This document shows positions 9,236 through 17,541 of a stretch of 64,000 bases of DNA, in pieces (the stretch's first letter is position 1; every line of letters begins with the position of its first letter). Source of the DNA: Janibacter sp. A1S7 (lineage in GTDB: Bacteria; Actinomycetota; Actinomycetes; Actinomycetales; Dermatophilaceae); contig NZ_CP144913.1 in NCBI RefSeq assembly GCF_037198315.1, positions 3,038,001 through 3,102,000 of the forward strand. The letters are read 5' to 3'. The translations under genes were made by a program, and so were the position numbers. The notes beneath the pieces are model-generated. The model ran no database searches and was not told where the DNA came from. It saw nothing but the letters and a program-made list of their open reading frames with translations.

Positions 9236-10696
9236 TCAGATGCGCGGGAAGACCGGCGGGTGGACCTTGGCCATCTGCTCGAGGACACGCACGACCTGGC
9301 AGGAGTAGCCGAACTCGTTGTCGTACCAGACGTAGAGGATGCAGCGATCGCCCGCGGTGATCGTGGCCCGGCCGTCGACGATGCCCGCGTGGCGGTTGCC
9401 GACGAAGTCGGTGGAGACGACCTCGGGGCTGTCGATGAAGTCCAGCTGCTTGTGCATCTCGCCGTAGAGCGAGGTCTGCCGCAGGTAGTCGTTGAGGGCG
9501 TCCGCCTCGACCGGCGTCTCCAGCGTGAGGTTGAGGATGGCCATCGAGACGTTGGGGGTGGGCACGCGGATCGCGTTGCCGGTGAGCAGACCCTCGAGCT
9601 CCGGGAGGGCCTTGGCGACGGCCTTGGCGGCCCCGGTCTCGGTGAGGACCATGTTCAGGGCGGCGGAGCGACCGCGCCGCTCGCCCTTGTGGAAGTTGTC
9701 GGTGAGGTTCTGGTCGTTGGTGAAGGCGTGCACCGTCTCGATGTGCCCGCCGACGATCCCGTACTCGTCGTTGACGGCCTTCAGGGCCGGGACGATCGCG
9801 TTGGTCGTGCACGAGGCGGCGGAGACCACGCGGTCGTCGTCGCCGATCATCGCGTCGTTGATGCCGGTGACGATGTTGGGCACCGAGCCCTTGCCCGGGG
9901 CGGTGAGCAGCACGCGCGAGACGCCGGGGCACTGCAGGTGCTGGGACAGGCCCTCCTCGTCGCGCCACCGGCCGGTGTTGTCGACGACGATCGCGTCGTC
10001 GATGCCGTACCGCGTGTAGTCGACGGTGGTCGGGTCGTTGGAGTAGATCACCTGGATCAGGGTCCCGTTGGCCAGGATCGTGCTGTTCTCCTCGTCGACG
10101 GTGATCGTGCCGTCGAAGGACCCGTGCACCGAGTCGCGGCGCAGCAGGCTGGCGCGCTTGACCAGGTCGTTCTCGGCGCCCTTGCGCACGACGACCGCGC
10201 GCAGGCGCAGACCGTGCCCGGCGCCGGCGTGCTCGATGAGGATGCGGGCCAGGAGCCGGCCGATCCGGCCGAAGCCGTAGAGGACGACGTCGGTCGTGCC
10301 CTGACCGTCCCCGTCGCCCCCGTTGATGACGTCCGCGAGCTCGCTGCGCAGGAAGTCCTCGAGGGGGACGTCGCTGCCGGCCTCGAGGCGGCGGTTGTGC
10401 AGGCGGGCGATGTCGACCGACGCGGGGCCCAGGTCGAGGGTCGACAGGACCTCCAGCACCGGAAGGGTGTCGCTCACGGTCAGCTCGACGTCCACCCGAC
10501 GGGTGAAGCGGTGGGCCTTGAGGATGTCCGTCGGCGACTGGCCGAGCAGCGTGCGGCCGTGGATCGAGGTGACCACGCCGTTCTCCCGGTAGAGGCGCCC
10601 CACGAGGGGGATCATGGCCTCGGCCTTGGCCTGTCGGTCTGCCCAGTCGGCGAGGTGGTCGTCCGCTGCGGCGCTCGTCTGCTGCGTCGTCGTCAT
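9236..10696 (-). CDS. gapB: Glyceraldehyde-3-phosphate dehydrogenase, long actinobacterial form
   Basis: 486 residues, roughly 150 longer than standard GAPDH because of an N-terminal extension of about 135 residues ahead of the NAD(P) motif VLYGFGRIGRLLARI (residues 138-152). The catalytic Cys is C296 in SAASCTTNAI; the catalytic His partner lies in the later HAFTNDQNLTDN region and the C-terminal WYDNEFGYSCQVV is typical. Known long forms in actinomycetes (for example C. glutamicum GapB) favour the gluconeogenic, NADP-linked direction, so I use that symbol with moderate confidence. PPDK at 23234 could serve the same gluconeogenic flow. No Shine-Dalgarno; TACTGT at 10705-10710 suggests a very short or absent leader. 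Confidence 0.9.
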   Translation of the reverse strand: MTTTQQTSAAADDHLADWADRQAKAEAMIPLVGRLYRENGVVTSIHGRTLLGQSPTDILKAHRFTRRVDVELTVSDTLPVLEVLSTLDLGPASVDIARLHNRRLEAGSDVPLEDFLRSELADVINGGDGDGQGTTDVVLYGFGRIGRLLARILIEHAGAGHGLRLRAVVVRKGAENDLVKRASLLRRDSVHGSFDGTITVDEENSTILANGTLIQVIYSNDPTTVDYTRYGIDDAIVVDNTGRWRDEEGLSQHLQCPGVSRVLLTAPGKGSVPNIVTGINDAMIGDDDRVVSAASCTTNAIVPALKAVNDEYGIVGGHIETVHAFTNDQNLTDNFHKGERRGRSAALNMVLTETGAAKAVAKALPELEGLLTGNAIRVPTPNVSMAILNLTLETPVEADALNDYLRQTSLYGEMHKQLDFIDSPEVVSTDFVGNRHAGIVDGRATITAGDRCILYVWYDNEFGYSCQVVRVLEQMAKVHPPVFPRI

Positions 10697-10704
10697 GGCA
10701 CCAC

Positions 10705-10710
10705 ACAGTA
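10705..10710 (-). promoter_or_regulatory. -10 box upstream of GAPDH
   Basis: Minus-strand TACTGT lies 8 nt before the ATG at 10696 with no Shine-Dalgarno in between. Confidence 0.45.
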
Positions 10711-10726
10711 GTCGCGGACGGCGCCG

Positions 10727-10751
10727 GCGTGGGCCTCGGGTCCGCCCACGC
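10727..10751 (-). terminator. Hairpin after the repeat-peptide operon
   Basis: GCGTGGGC (10727-10734) pairs with GCCCACGC (10744-10751) across a 9-nt loop, 34 bp past the stop of the sucrase/ferredoxin-like gene. Confidence 0.5.
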
Positions 10752-10784
10752 GAGGACCACCGGGGGCGAAGGGGGCCGCCCGGG

Positions 10785-11675
10785 TCAGGCGGGGGTCGTC
10801 ACCGTGAAGAGCGCCTGCTGCTTGGGCGCCCCGTTGCAGGTGAGGACGTGGGCCTGACTCATCGTGCGGGTCACCAGCCGGCGGTGGACCGAACCCGCCA
10901 GATCGATGTCCACGCGCCAGGTCCCCGAGCCGAGATCGGTCGAGGTCGGCTCCGCGACGTCCGCGAGTCGGGCGTCCGGCACCGACCCGAGCACGTCGTG
11001 CACCGCCACTTGGACGACCGGTGCCCAGCAGCTGCGCCCGCGCCAGCGATCGAGGTCGACGTGACCGTCGAAGTGGTCAAGGACGACCCGCGGCGCGCTG
11101 TCGCCGTCGAGCCTCCCGTACATCGAGCCCTCGGGCAGCAGTGCCGCGTTGCCCGCGAAGCGGTCCCCGCCCAGGTGGGTGGTCTCCCACACCGCGCCGG
11201 GCAGCACGTCGTCGAGCACCGCAGCCACGACCCGCCCGTCGATGGCGCAGCAGACGTCCTTGCGGGCGTGCGTGCACACCAGGGCGAGGGGCTCCCGGCT
11301 CGCGTCGGGCAGGTCGTCGAAGCGTCCGGCGAGCTCGACGAGATCCTGCGGTGTCCGCCAGGTCGAGCGTCCGACGAGTCCGCGGCGCACGTCGACGAGG
11401 AAAACCGGCTGCAGCCCTTCGGACTCGACGAGCGGGCCCTCGAGGCGACCATGGCGGCGCACCAGTTGCAGACGCGCTCCGAAGCGGTTCAGCTGCTGGG
11501 ACAACGCGGCAGCGACCTCGGTGAGCGGTTCTGCGTTGATGGCCTTCTGCGGCCACGGCCCGGGGTGCCCGACGAGGAACCAGTAGGGGGCCGGCACCGC
11601 CGTCCCGACAGGCACATCCCCCCGCTCGCGGGCGGCGAGCGAGCACCGGTTGCGGGAGTCTGCGGGAGTGCTCAC
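10785..11675 (-). CDS. Sucrase/ferredoxin-like protein (thioredoxin-fold [2Fe-2S] family)
   Basis: 296 residues. Family marks are CTHARKDVCCAIDGR (C134, C142, C143), the diagnostic THLGGDRFAGN at about 166-176, and a C-terminal CNGAPK. Members of this family have a thioredoxin-like ferredoxin fold and are thought to bind an iron-sulfur cluster; their role is poorly known. The start is GTG (VSTPADSRN) at 11675, 10 bp after the stop of the JmjC gene; GGAGGAGG lies about 17 nt upstream, longer than ideal, so a start slightly further in is possible. It is the third gene of a probable operon with the JmjC oxygenase and repeat peptide, where it could supply electrons. The operon role is inference. 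Confidence 0.82.
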   Translation of the reverse strand: MSTPADSRNRCSLAARERGDVPVGTAVPAPYWFLVGHPGPWPQKAINAEPLTEVAAALSQQLNRFGARLQLVRRHGRLEGPLVESEGLQPVFLVDVRRGLVGRSTWRTPQDLVELAGRFDDLPDASREPLALVCTHARKDVCCAIDGRVVAAVLDDVLPGAVWETTHLGGDRFAGNAALLPEGSMYGRLDGDSAPRVVLDHFDGHVDLDRWRGRSCWAPVVQVAVHDVLGSVPDARLADVAEPTSTDLGSGTWRVDIDLAGSVHRRLVTRTMSQAHVLTCNGAPKQQALFTVTTPA

Positions 11676-11685
11676 GTGATCGACC

Positions 11686-12918
11686 CTAACCCTCCTCCCG
11701 CAACCCGGGCAGGGTCCCCACCCCGGCCAGGAGCAGGCGGCGGGCGAGACCGTCATCGAGGTCGACGGGTTCACCGTCGAGCCACCGACCCACCGTGACC
11801 GCCTCCCCCTCGCGCAGCGGCAGTCGCCCGGTCCGGGAGACGAGCAGGTACCCGTCGTCGCCGCGCTCGATCCGGGCCGCGAGGTGCAGACGCGGCCGCA
11901 GCCGGGGACCCACCACACCGTCTGCCGCCGCCACGGTGGCGACCGGGGGTACCGGCGCGGGTCGCTGCCCGGCCCGGTGGCGGGCCGCCAGGCCGTGGGC
12001 CACCTGCTGTGCGTCGACATCGGCCAGGGCATCCAGCAGAGCGGCTCGCACCTGCTCCACCTCGTCCCCGATGGCATCCGCGTCACCGACGTCCACCCCG
12101 GGGCGAAGGGGGGTGCGCTGGTCCGCGCGGCCGAGGACCTCCCTGCGCGCCCGGTCCAGGAGGGTCTCGGCGAGGTGCCCGCGGTGCCACACGTGCACAC
12201 CGACCGTCACGTGCGTGCTGACCCCACCCAGCGCGGTGGCGGCGTGCAACCACCCGCGAGGGACGTAGAGGGTGTCGCCGGGCCGCAGGGTGACCTCGAG
12301 GCGGGGCGGCGCCGACGCGGCCTGCTCGACCGCCTCGGCGTGCTCCTGCCACGGCTGGTCGCGAAGGGGGTGGGTCACCACGGGCGGGTACAGGCGCCAG
12401 CGCTTCTCCCCGGCGACCTGCAGGACGAAGACGTCGTGCACGTCGTAGTGCGCGGAGAAGCCGGTGCTCTGCGCGGGGGTGATGTAGGCGTTGACCTGCA
12501 CGGGGTGCCCGAGGTCGGCGGCGAGCTGCTGCGAGAAGTCCAGCAACGGCGGGTGGGTGCGGTGCAGCCCCTGCAGGACGAGGGAGTGGCCCTCGGCGAA
12601 GAGACGCAGCAGGGCCGTGTCGTCGAGCTGGTCGGTGATCGCCGCGCCGACGCCACCACCTCGGGTGAACTCGGCATCGGGCAGGGTGCGCCCGTCGCGT
12701 GCCACCCGGAGGAAGGGCGCGCGCAGGCCCCGACGGGAAAGCAGGTCGTCCACGTCACCGGGACCGAGCAGGTCGGCGAAGGGGGTCGGCAGCGCTGCCG
12801 CCGGGACGTGCCGGGGCTCCCGGCCCCAGATCTGCGCGAGCCGGTCCGGGTCGAGGCCGGTGATGCGACGCAGGCCGGTGCACCGCGTCGATGCACCGGC
12901 CCCGGGGGTGTCGTTCAC
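11686..12918 (-). CDS. JmjC/cupin-like 2-oxoglutarate oxygenase (ribosomal-oxygenase family)
   Basis: 410 residues. The double-stranded beta-helix holds the iron site HYD (H157, D159) and the distal H225 in RGWLHAATA; K172 in EKRW is placed to bind 2-oxoglutarate. NAYITPAQSTGFSAHYDVHDVF is followed by FVLQVAGEKRWRLYP, the hallmark of RoxA/YcfD-like hydroxylases (split here into two quoted parts). These enzymes hydroxylate protein side chains such as Arg or His of ribosomal proteins; relatives act on Asp and Asn. A winged-helix-like C-terminal region of about 150 residues follows. The GTG start at 12918 directly abuts the TGA of the repeat-peptide gene, so the two are coupled. Substrate could be the adjacent peptide (inference) or a ribosomal protein (family precedent). 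Confidence 0.87.
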   Translation of the reverse strand: MNDTPGAGASTRCTGLRRITGLDPDRLAQIWGREPRHVPAAALPTPFADLLGPGDVDDLLSRRGLRAPFLRVARDGRTLPDAEFTRGGGVGAAITDQLDDTALLRLFAEGHSLVLQGLHRTHPPLLDFSQQLAADLGHPVQVNAYITPAQSTGFSAHYDVHDVFVLQVAGEKRWRLYPPVVTHPLRDQPWQEHAEAVEQAASAPPRLEVTLRPGDTLYVPRGWLHAATALGGVSTHVTVGVHVWHRGHLAETLLDRARREVLGRADQRTPLRPGVDVGDADAIGDEVEQVRAALLDALADVDAQQVAHGLAARHRAGQRPAPVPPVATVAAADGVVGPRLRPRLHLAARIERGDDGYLLVSRTGRLPLREGEAVTVGRWLDGEPVDLDDGLARRLLLAGVGTLPGLREEG

Positions 12919-13221
12919 TCAGGCGCTGCCGTCGGCACCGCCGTCACCGGCACCACCATCAGCGCCGCCGTCACCGGCACCACCGTCGGCGCCACCGTCA
13001 CCGGCACCACCGTCGGCGCCACCGTCACCGGCACCACCATCAGCGCCACCGTCACCGGCACCACCATCAGCGCCACCGTCACCGGCACCACCATCAGCGC
13101 CACCGTCACCGGCACCACCATCAGCGCCACCGTCACCGCCAGCGGTGAGCGGCTGGTCGGTCGGCATCCCACCGATCGTTTCGTCGGACAGGTCCGGAGT
13201 GTTCTGCGGAGGCTGCGTCAT
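12919..13221 (-). CDS. Small Gly/Asp/Ala nonapeptide-repeat protein, possible modified peptide precursor
   Basis: 100 residues. Residues 1-27 are non-repetitive (MTQPPQNTPDLSDETIGGMP then TDQPLTA) and look like a leader; the rest is about seven copies of the nonapeptide GGADGGAGD ending ADGSA. There is no Cys, aromatic or Lys in the repeat, no signal peptide and no membrane segment. Start ATG at 13221 has AAAGGAG 8 nt upstream. Its stop abuts the start of the JmjC oxygenase gene. A leader plus multi-unit core beside an oxygenase and a ferredoxin-like protein is the shape of a ribosomally made, post-translationally modified peptide locus; alternatively it is a low-complexity acidic protein. 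The unit resembles RTX nonapeptides in length and Gly/Asp content but lacks their hydrophobic position. Confidence 0.7.
   Translation of the reverse strand: MTQPPQNTPDLSDETIGGMPTDQPLTAGGDGGADGGAGDGGADGGAGDGGADGGAGDGGADGGAGDGGADGGAGDGGADGGAGDGGADGGAGDGGADGSA
12943..13140. repeat. 27-bp in-frame tandem repeat
   Basis: GTCACCGGCACCACC recurs at 12943, 12970, 12997, 13024, 13051, 13078 and 13105, exactly 27 bp apart, with a partial unit at 13132. Only the ATC/GTC and GCC/ACC positions vary. The period encodes nine residues of the small repeat protein and should be prone to copy-number change. Confidence 0.95.
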
Positions 13222-13349
13222 GGTGCTTCTCCTTTGCTCTTGGTGGACGGTGCGTGCTGCACCGCCGTCACCCCCATGTCTACCCACAAGGCGGCCCCGG
13301 CAAAAGCCCCCGGGCCCTCGGGTGTGCAAAGGGCTTGCAGGACAACGGT

Positions 13350-13355
13350 TACTGT
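13350..13355 (+). promoter_or_regulatory. -10 box for a leaderless transcript
   Basis: TACTGT lies 6 nt before the ATG at 13362; no Shine-Dalgarno is visible. Confidence 0.55.
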
Positions 13356-13361
13356 CGTGTC

Positions 13362-14645
13362 ATGACTTCCCCCACTGACCGGCGCGAGTACGACATCGTC
13401 CTCGTCGGCGCGACCGGTTTCGTCGGTCGCCTCACGGCGGCCCACCTGCGGGACCACGCACCCGAGGGCCTGCGCATCGCCCTGGCCGGGCGCTCCCGGG
13501 CCAAGCTGGACGCCGTCGCTGCCGAGATGGGTGGTGCCGCCGGCTCGTGGCCACGCCTGATCATCGACGTCACGGACCCGGCCGCGTGCGCCGACATCGC
13601 CGCGTCGACCCGCGTCCTGGTCACGACCGTCGGCCCCTACGCCCGCTACGGCTACGAGCTGGTCAAGGCCTGCGCGTTGGCCGGCACGCACTACGCGGAC
13701 CTGACCGGTGAGGTCCTCTTCGTCCGCGACACCAGCGAGGCCTTCCACGACGTCGCCCACCGCAGCGGTGCCCGGGTCGTCCACTCGTGCGGCTTCGACT
13801 CCATCCCCTCCGACCTCGGCGTCCTGGAGACCGCGCGGGTGGTGGCCGAGGAGGGGGCCGGGCAGCTGACCGACACGGTCCTCTACGTGCGCAGCCTCAA
13901 GGGTGCACTCTCCGGCGGCACCATCGACTCCATGCGCCAGCAGGCCATCGCCGCACGTGAGTCCCTCGAGGCCCGACGTGCCATGACCGACCCCTACGGC
14001 CTCAGTCCCGACCGGGCGGCCGAGCCGACCCGCGCCGAGCGGATCGAGGCCGGGACGAAGGACGAGTCGTCAGGCCCGCTCAAGCGCTTCGGCTCCCGCC
14101 TCCCGGTACGTCGGACGGACGACGGCCACTGGACGGGCCCCTTCATCATGGCCTCCTACAACACACGGATCGTGCGTCGCAGCAACGCCCTGCTGGACTG
14201 GCGGTACGGACGAGCCTTCCGCTACCACGAGGTGAGCGACTTCGGGACGCGCCGGTCCTCCCCCTTCGCCGCCACCGGCATGACCGCCGGACTGCTCGGC
14301 CTCGTCGGCGGCATGTCCTTCCGGCCGACCCGGGCGCTGCTCGCCAAGGTGCTGCCGGCCCCCGGAGAGGGGCCGGACGAGGAGGCACGCGCCAACGGCC
14401 GCTTCCGGATGGAGGTCGTCGCCACGACGACGAGCGGGGCGCGGTACGCCACGACCGTCGCGGCCAAGGCCGACCCCGGCTACAACGGCACGGCGATCAT
14501 GCTCGGACAGTCCGCGCTCTGCCTCGCCGAGGACGACCTCACGAGCGAAGGGGGCGTGCTCACCCCCGCGGTGGCGCTCGGCCCGGCGCTCGTGGAGCGC
14601 CTGCGGGAGCACGACTTCGTCATCGAGACCCGCCGCCTGGACTGA
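13362..14645 (+). CDS. Saccharopine dehydrogenase-like / trans-acting enoyl reductase family protein
   Basis: 427 residues. The N-terminal Rossmann motif VLVGATGFVGRLTAAHL (about residues 12-28) is followed by IALAGRSRAKLDAVAAEMGG and a conserved segment RVVHSCGFDSIPSDLG. This arrangement matches actinobacterial proteins related to mycobacterial Rv2449c and the trans-acting enoyl reductase of phenolphthiocerol synthesis. Position 14278-14330 encodes a hydrophobic stretch (MTAGLLGLVGGMS) typical of the family. The start MTSPTDRREYD is chosen because upstream codons are atypical and the -10 box fits. It is divergent from the repeat-peptide operon (140 bp gap). It probably reduces a lipid intermediate, but no polyketide synthase is nearby. 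Confidence 0.85.
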   Translation: MTSPTDRREYDIVLVGATGFVGRLTAAHLRDHAPEGLRIALAGRSRAKLDAVAAEMGGAAGSWPRLIIDVTDPAACADIAASTRVLVTTVGPYARYGYELVKACALAGTHYADLTGEVLFVRDTSEAFHDVAHRSGARVVHSCGFDSIPSDLGVLETARVVAEEGAGQLTDTVLYVRSLKGALSGGTIDSMRQQAIAARESLEARRAMTDPYGLSPDRAAEPTRAERIEAGTKDESSGPLKRFGSRLPVRRTDDGHWTGPFIMASYNTRIVRRSNALLDWRYGRAFRYHEVSDFGTRRSSPFAATGMTAGLLGLVGGMSFRPTRALLAKVLPAPGEGPDEEARANGRFRMEVVATTTSGARYATTVAAKADPGYNGTAIMLGQSALCLAEDDLTSEGGVLTPAVALGPALVERLREHDFVIETRRLD

Positions 14646-14693
14646 CCCGCACTCCCCCCTTCGCACGCGCCCAAGCAGTCGCGCAGGGGGTCG

Positions 14694-15788
14694 TCAGTCG
14701 TCCAGGCGCGCCGAGGGCACCGGGTCGTCCGTGCCCTCGAGACGCACGTCGCGGTGCCACGACTCGGTGCGGTAGCGGGTGGTCCACCCCATCGACTCGT
14801 AGAGTCCGTCGGCGCCCGTCGGGCTGTCCGCGTCGACCTCGAGGGACACGCGGTTGCGACCACGTCTGGCGGTGTCGGCGAGGACGGTGTGCAGCAGCGC
14901 CTTGGCCACACCCCGCCCGCGCGCCAGGCGGTGAACGCCGATGTAGTCGATGTAGGTGCCCTCGACGCCACCCTCATCGGGCGGCAGCACGAGCGCGGCG
15001 ACGGCACCGCCCGGGACCCACTGGCCCTCGACGTCGATGTCGGCGATCCACCAGTGGTCCCAGCGGTGGCCGGGGGACTCCCGCAACCGGGCGAGGAACT
15101 CGGGGAAGGACTCCCGGTAGGAGTTGAAGTGGTCCGCGAAGGACTCCTCGATCATCCGGTAGACCGACTGCAGGTCGGCCGCCACGGGAGTGCCGTCCTC
15201 ACGCTTGGCGATCCGCCGGGCGACGACCCCCTCGCGGCGGTGGGTCTCGGCCAGGTCCTCGTCACCGGGTCGGCGAGGGCGCGTCATCTGCAGCCAGGTC
15301 CGGGCGAGGTGGTACCCGGCCGGGGCGAGCATCGAGCGCAGGCGGTCGTCGGCCTCGTGCACGGAGACATCGAGTCGCGTGCCGCCGAGGCCGCGTCCGC
15401 GGGCGATGCTCAGGGCGACCTGCTCGGCCCAGTCGAGCAGGATCCCGGCGAGGTGCTGCTCCTGCTCGCGGGTGAGCCCGGGGTCGGCGGTCAGGTCGAC
15501 GTTGGTCCGTCCGGCGGCCCGGTCGTGGACGCGGGCCCACACCCGGATCCGCCCCTCGGTGTCGAGCACGACGACCTGACGACGGGTCCAGGCGCCCTGC
15601 CCGACGGCTTCGCCGGCGATCACGTCCGCCTGGACGGTGCCGGAGCCCTCGACCTCGAGCTTCTCCGCGAGGGCGAGCCCGACGATCTCCTCGACGTCCG
15701 CCTCCTCCGGCGCGCGACTCACCCAGCCCTCGGGGAGCCCCGCGGGGACGATCGGGAGGAAGCCGGCCTGCGGGTCCCCCTCGGTCAT
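14694..15788 (-). CDS. GNAT N-acetyltransferase, probable tandem-domain
   Basis: 364 residues, about twice a single GNAT domain. The C-terminal half is a clear GNAT fold: YIDYIGVHRLARGRGVAKAL (acetyl-CoA loop R-x-x-G-x-A), then SLEVDADSPTGADGLYESMG and WTTRYRTESWHRD. The N-terminal half (about residues 10-165) has the spacing of a second, diverged GNAT domain but lacks an obvious acetyl-CoA loop. The start at 15788 overlaps the stop of the crotonase gene by ATGA, so the two are cotranscribed. Tandem GNATs of this kind include mycothiol synthase-like proteins; the acceptor here is unknown. Confidence 0.85.
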   Translation of the reverse strand: MTEGDPQAGFLPIVPAGLPEGWVSRAPEEADVEEIVGLALAEKLEVEGSGTVQADVIAGEAVGQGAWTRRQVVVLDTEGRIRVWARVHDRAAGRTNVDLTADPGLTREQEQHLAGILLDWAEQVALSIARGRGLGGTRLDVSVHEADDRLRSMLAPAGYHLARTWLQMTRPRRPGDEDLAETHRREGVVARRIAKREDGTPVAADLQSVYRMIEESFADHFNSYRESFPEFLARLRESPGHRWDHWWIADIDVEGQWVPGGAVAALVLPPDEGGVEGTYIDYIGVHRLARGRGVAKALLHTVLADTARRGRNRVSLEVDADSPTGADGLYESMGWTTRYRTESWHRDVRLEGTDDPVPSARLDD

Positions 15789-16594
15789 CGCACGAGCTTC
15801 CGGCTGCGCGGCAGGTACTCGGGCGGCTGCCGCTGGACATTGGCCTGACGGGCACGTCGGGTGTTCGCGCCGAAGAGCAGCCCCAGCTGCTCGACGCGCT
15901 CCCGGACGAAGGTGGCGCGTGGGCCCTTGTGCCACGTGTCGTCGAAGAGCCGCTTGGTGCTGGCGAGTGCGTCCGGCGAGCGCTCGGACAGCTGAGTGGC
16001 CAGCATCGTCGCCGCAGCGACGGGGTCGAGCGCCAGCTCGGTGACGAGGCCGAGTTCCTTGGCCTGCTGCCCGGAGATCTTCTCCGCCGTCATCGTCAGC
16101 TTCTTGGCGACGTCGATGCCGACGAGCTGGGAGAGTGCGTGCACGCCCGACATGTCCGGGATGATCCCCCACCTGCCCTCGAGGACCGACCAGGTCGCCT
16201 CGGGGTGGGAGATGCGGAAGTCGGCCGCGAGCGCGATCTGCAGGCCGCCACCGAGACAGTGGCCGTCGACGGCGGCGATGACGGGCACCGGGATCCGGCG
16301 CAGCGCCCAAGCCGCCTCCTGGAAGGTGTTGGTCCCGCGCCAGGGCCGCGGTACGAAGCGGGCGAAGATCCCCGCCTGGTCCTTCATCGCCGAGCCGAAG
16401 TCCAGTCCGGCGCAGAAGGAGTCGCCCTCCCCGGAGACGATGACCGCGCGCAGGCGGCGGTCGCTGCGCAGCCCGTGGGCCGCGGCCGCGAGGTCGTCGA
16501 GCATCTCCAGGGTGAGCGCGTTGAGCTTGTCGGGCCGGTCCAGGCGCAGGTGCGCGACACCGTCCTCGATCGTGGTGGTGACGTGGCGGGGCAT
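15785..16594 (-). CDS. Enoyl-CoA hydratase/isomerase family protein (crotonase)
   Basis: 269 residues. Oxyanion-hole segments are SFCAGLDFG (A62-G63-L64) and DGHCLGGGLQIALAADFRI (G114-G116). The active-site region reads VLEGRWGIIPDMSG (E139, D147): a carboxylate at the second position instead of the usual hydratase Glu favours a double-bond isomerase or dienoyl-CoA isomerase reaction, as inference. The N-terminal RLDRPDKLNALTLEML is standard. Short 10-bp gap to the preceding secreted protein gene, and coupled to the GNAT downstream. Acts on acyl-CoA in the cytosol; chain specificity unknown. Confidence 0.88.
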   Translation of the reverse strand: MPRHVTTTIEDGVAHLRLDRPDKLNALTLEMLDDLAAAAHGLRSDRRLRAVIVSGEGDSFCAGLDFGSAMKDQAGIFARFVPRPWRGTNTFQEAAWALRRIPVPVIAAVDGHCLGGGLQIALAADFRISHPEATWSVLEGRWGIIPDMSGVHALSQLVGIDVAKKLTMTAEKISGQQAKELGLVTELALDPVAAATMLATQLSERSPDALASTKRLFDDTWHKGPRATFVRERVEQLGLLFGANTRRARQANVQRQPPEYLPRSRKLVR

Positions 16595-16604
16595 GCGCCC
16601 CAGC

Positions 16605-17381
16605 CTATGCGTCCGCGATCGCGGCGAGGAGGTCCGTCAGGATCTGGGCGGTCTCGGCGGCGGTCTCGGAGGACCCGGAGACGAGCACGCCGTGGCCGGC
16701 CACGACGCCCACGCACTGGTAGTTGGCGCTCGTGCTCAACTTGCCGCAGGTGATCTCGCCGTGCTTGGAGGTGTCCTCCCAGATCCGGTCGTAGAACCCC
16801 TCGACCTGGTCGCGGGGAATGGCGACGACACTCAGCGCCTCGTCGTCGCCCTTGCGGTAGATCGCCAGGGTGTCCGTCGCGCTGTCGCTCTTGGTCCAGT
16901 CGCCGAAGGAGTCCGGGAAGGCCACGGACGGGACGGTTCCGGTTGAGGACGGCGACGACGAGGTCGGCGTGGGCGTGGTGGAGGTGTCGTCCGAGGGCGA
17001 GCTCGTCGTGCTGCTCGTCGAGGAGGTGGCGCTCGAGGTGGACGTGCTCGACGTCGTGGTCGAGGTCGACGTGCTGCTCGTGGTGGTGCTCGTGCTGCTC
17101 GGGGTGGAGGCGGACTCCGACGGGCTCGTCATCGACTCCGGCGCCTCGGCGTCATCGTCCCTGACCGCCCAGAAGCCGCCGATGCAGCACAGGATGACCA
17201 CGAGCACGACCAGGCCGGCGATCGCCGCGAGGACACCGCCCGTCAGTCGCTTGCGCGGGGGTGGGCCCGGTTCGGGACGCTCCTCGTCCCACGACCCACC
17301 GTGCGGCCCCGACGGCGGCTGCCCACCACCCGACCCACCCGCGGACGCGGACGCGGGTGAACCGGTGGGTGGGTACGCCAT
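16605..17381 (-). CDS. Membrane-anchored protein with Ser/Thr-rich linker and extracellular domain
   Basis: 258 residues, unknown function. Residues 1-55 are Pro/Gly/Ser-rich and cytoplasmic with an arginine/lysine patch (PPRKRLTGG) before one transmembrane segment VLAAIAGLVVLVVILCCIGG. An extracellular linker of about 60 residues is almost pure Ser/Thr, then a compact domain of about 110 residues (VAFPDSFGDWTKSDSATDTL onward) with two Cys (ITCGKLS and YQCVGV) that could pair. The start MAYPPTG at 17381 is preferred; MHVMAYPP at 17390 is possible. This layout is common among actinobacterial cell-surface proteins with a regulated or sensing role. Neighbours give no functional hint. Confidence 0.8.
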   Translation of the reverse strand: MAYPPTGSPASASAGGSGGGQPPSGPHGGSWDEERPEPGPPPRKRLTGGVLAAIAGLVVLVVILCCIGGFWAVRDDDAEAPESMTSPSESASTPSSTSTTTSSTSTSTTTSSTSTSSATSSTSSTTSSPSDDTSTTPTPTSSSPSSTGTVPSVAFPDSFGDWTKSDSATDTLAIYRKGDDEALSVVAIPRDQVEGFYDRIWEDTSKHGEITCGKLSTSANYQCVGVVAGHGVLVSGSSETAAETAQILTDLLAAIADA

Positions 17382-17474
17382 GACATGCATGGTCACACAG
17401 GACGCGGCGCGTCCGTGGAACCTCCCCGGCGGCGGCATCGCGTGTCCGACGCCGACGGATCGGCCGACATGACG

Positions 17475-17541
17475 ACGCAGGCGGGACTCTCCCCTGCGGA
17501 GTCCCGCCTGCGTCTGCCGTGGCCCCCCTGCGGTCCACGGT
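17475..17541 (-). terminator. Strong hairpin terminators in the 305-bp gap 17382-17686
   Basis: A perfect 15-bp stem (17475-17489 with 17499-17513, 9-nt loop) lies downstream of the SRPBCC gene, followed by CCGTGG...CCACGG at 17517-17540. A third, imperfect stem of GGCGGGCGA against TCGCCTGCC lies at about 17553-17580. The rest of the gap up to 17686 holds no gene I can support. Confidence 0.75.

Noticed and set aside
12943..13140. Tandem repeat as a CRISPR array
   Set aside because: Units are contiguous 27-bp in-frame repeats with no spacers, and no cas genes are present.
12891..13148. His/Arg-rich plus-strand frame through the tandem repeat
   Set aside because: It is the complementary reading of the 27-bp repeat; the minus-strand frame has a ribosome site, a non-repetitive leader and operon context.
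12919..13221. Repeat protein as an RTX calcium-binding protein
   Set aside because: The nine-residue period and Gly/Asp content fit, but the hydrophobic position and Asp placement of RTX units are missing.
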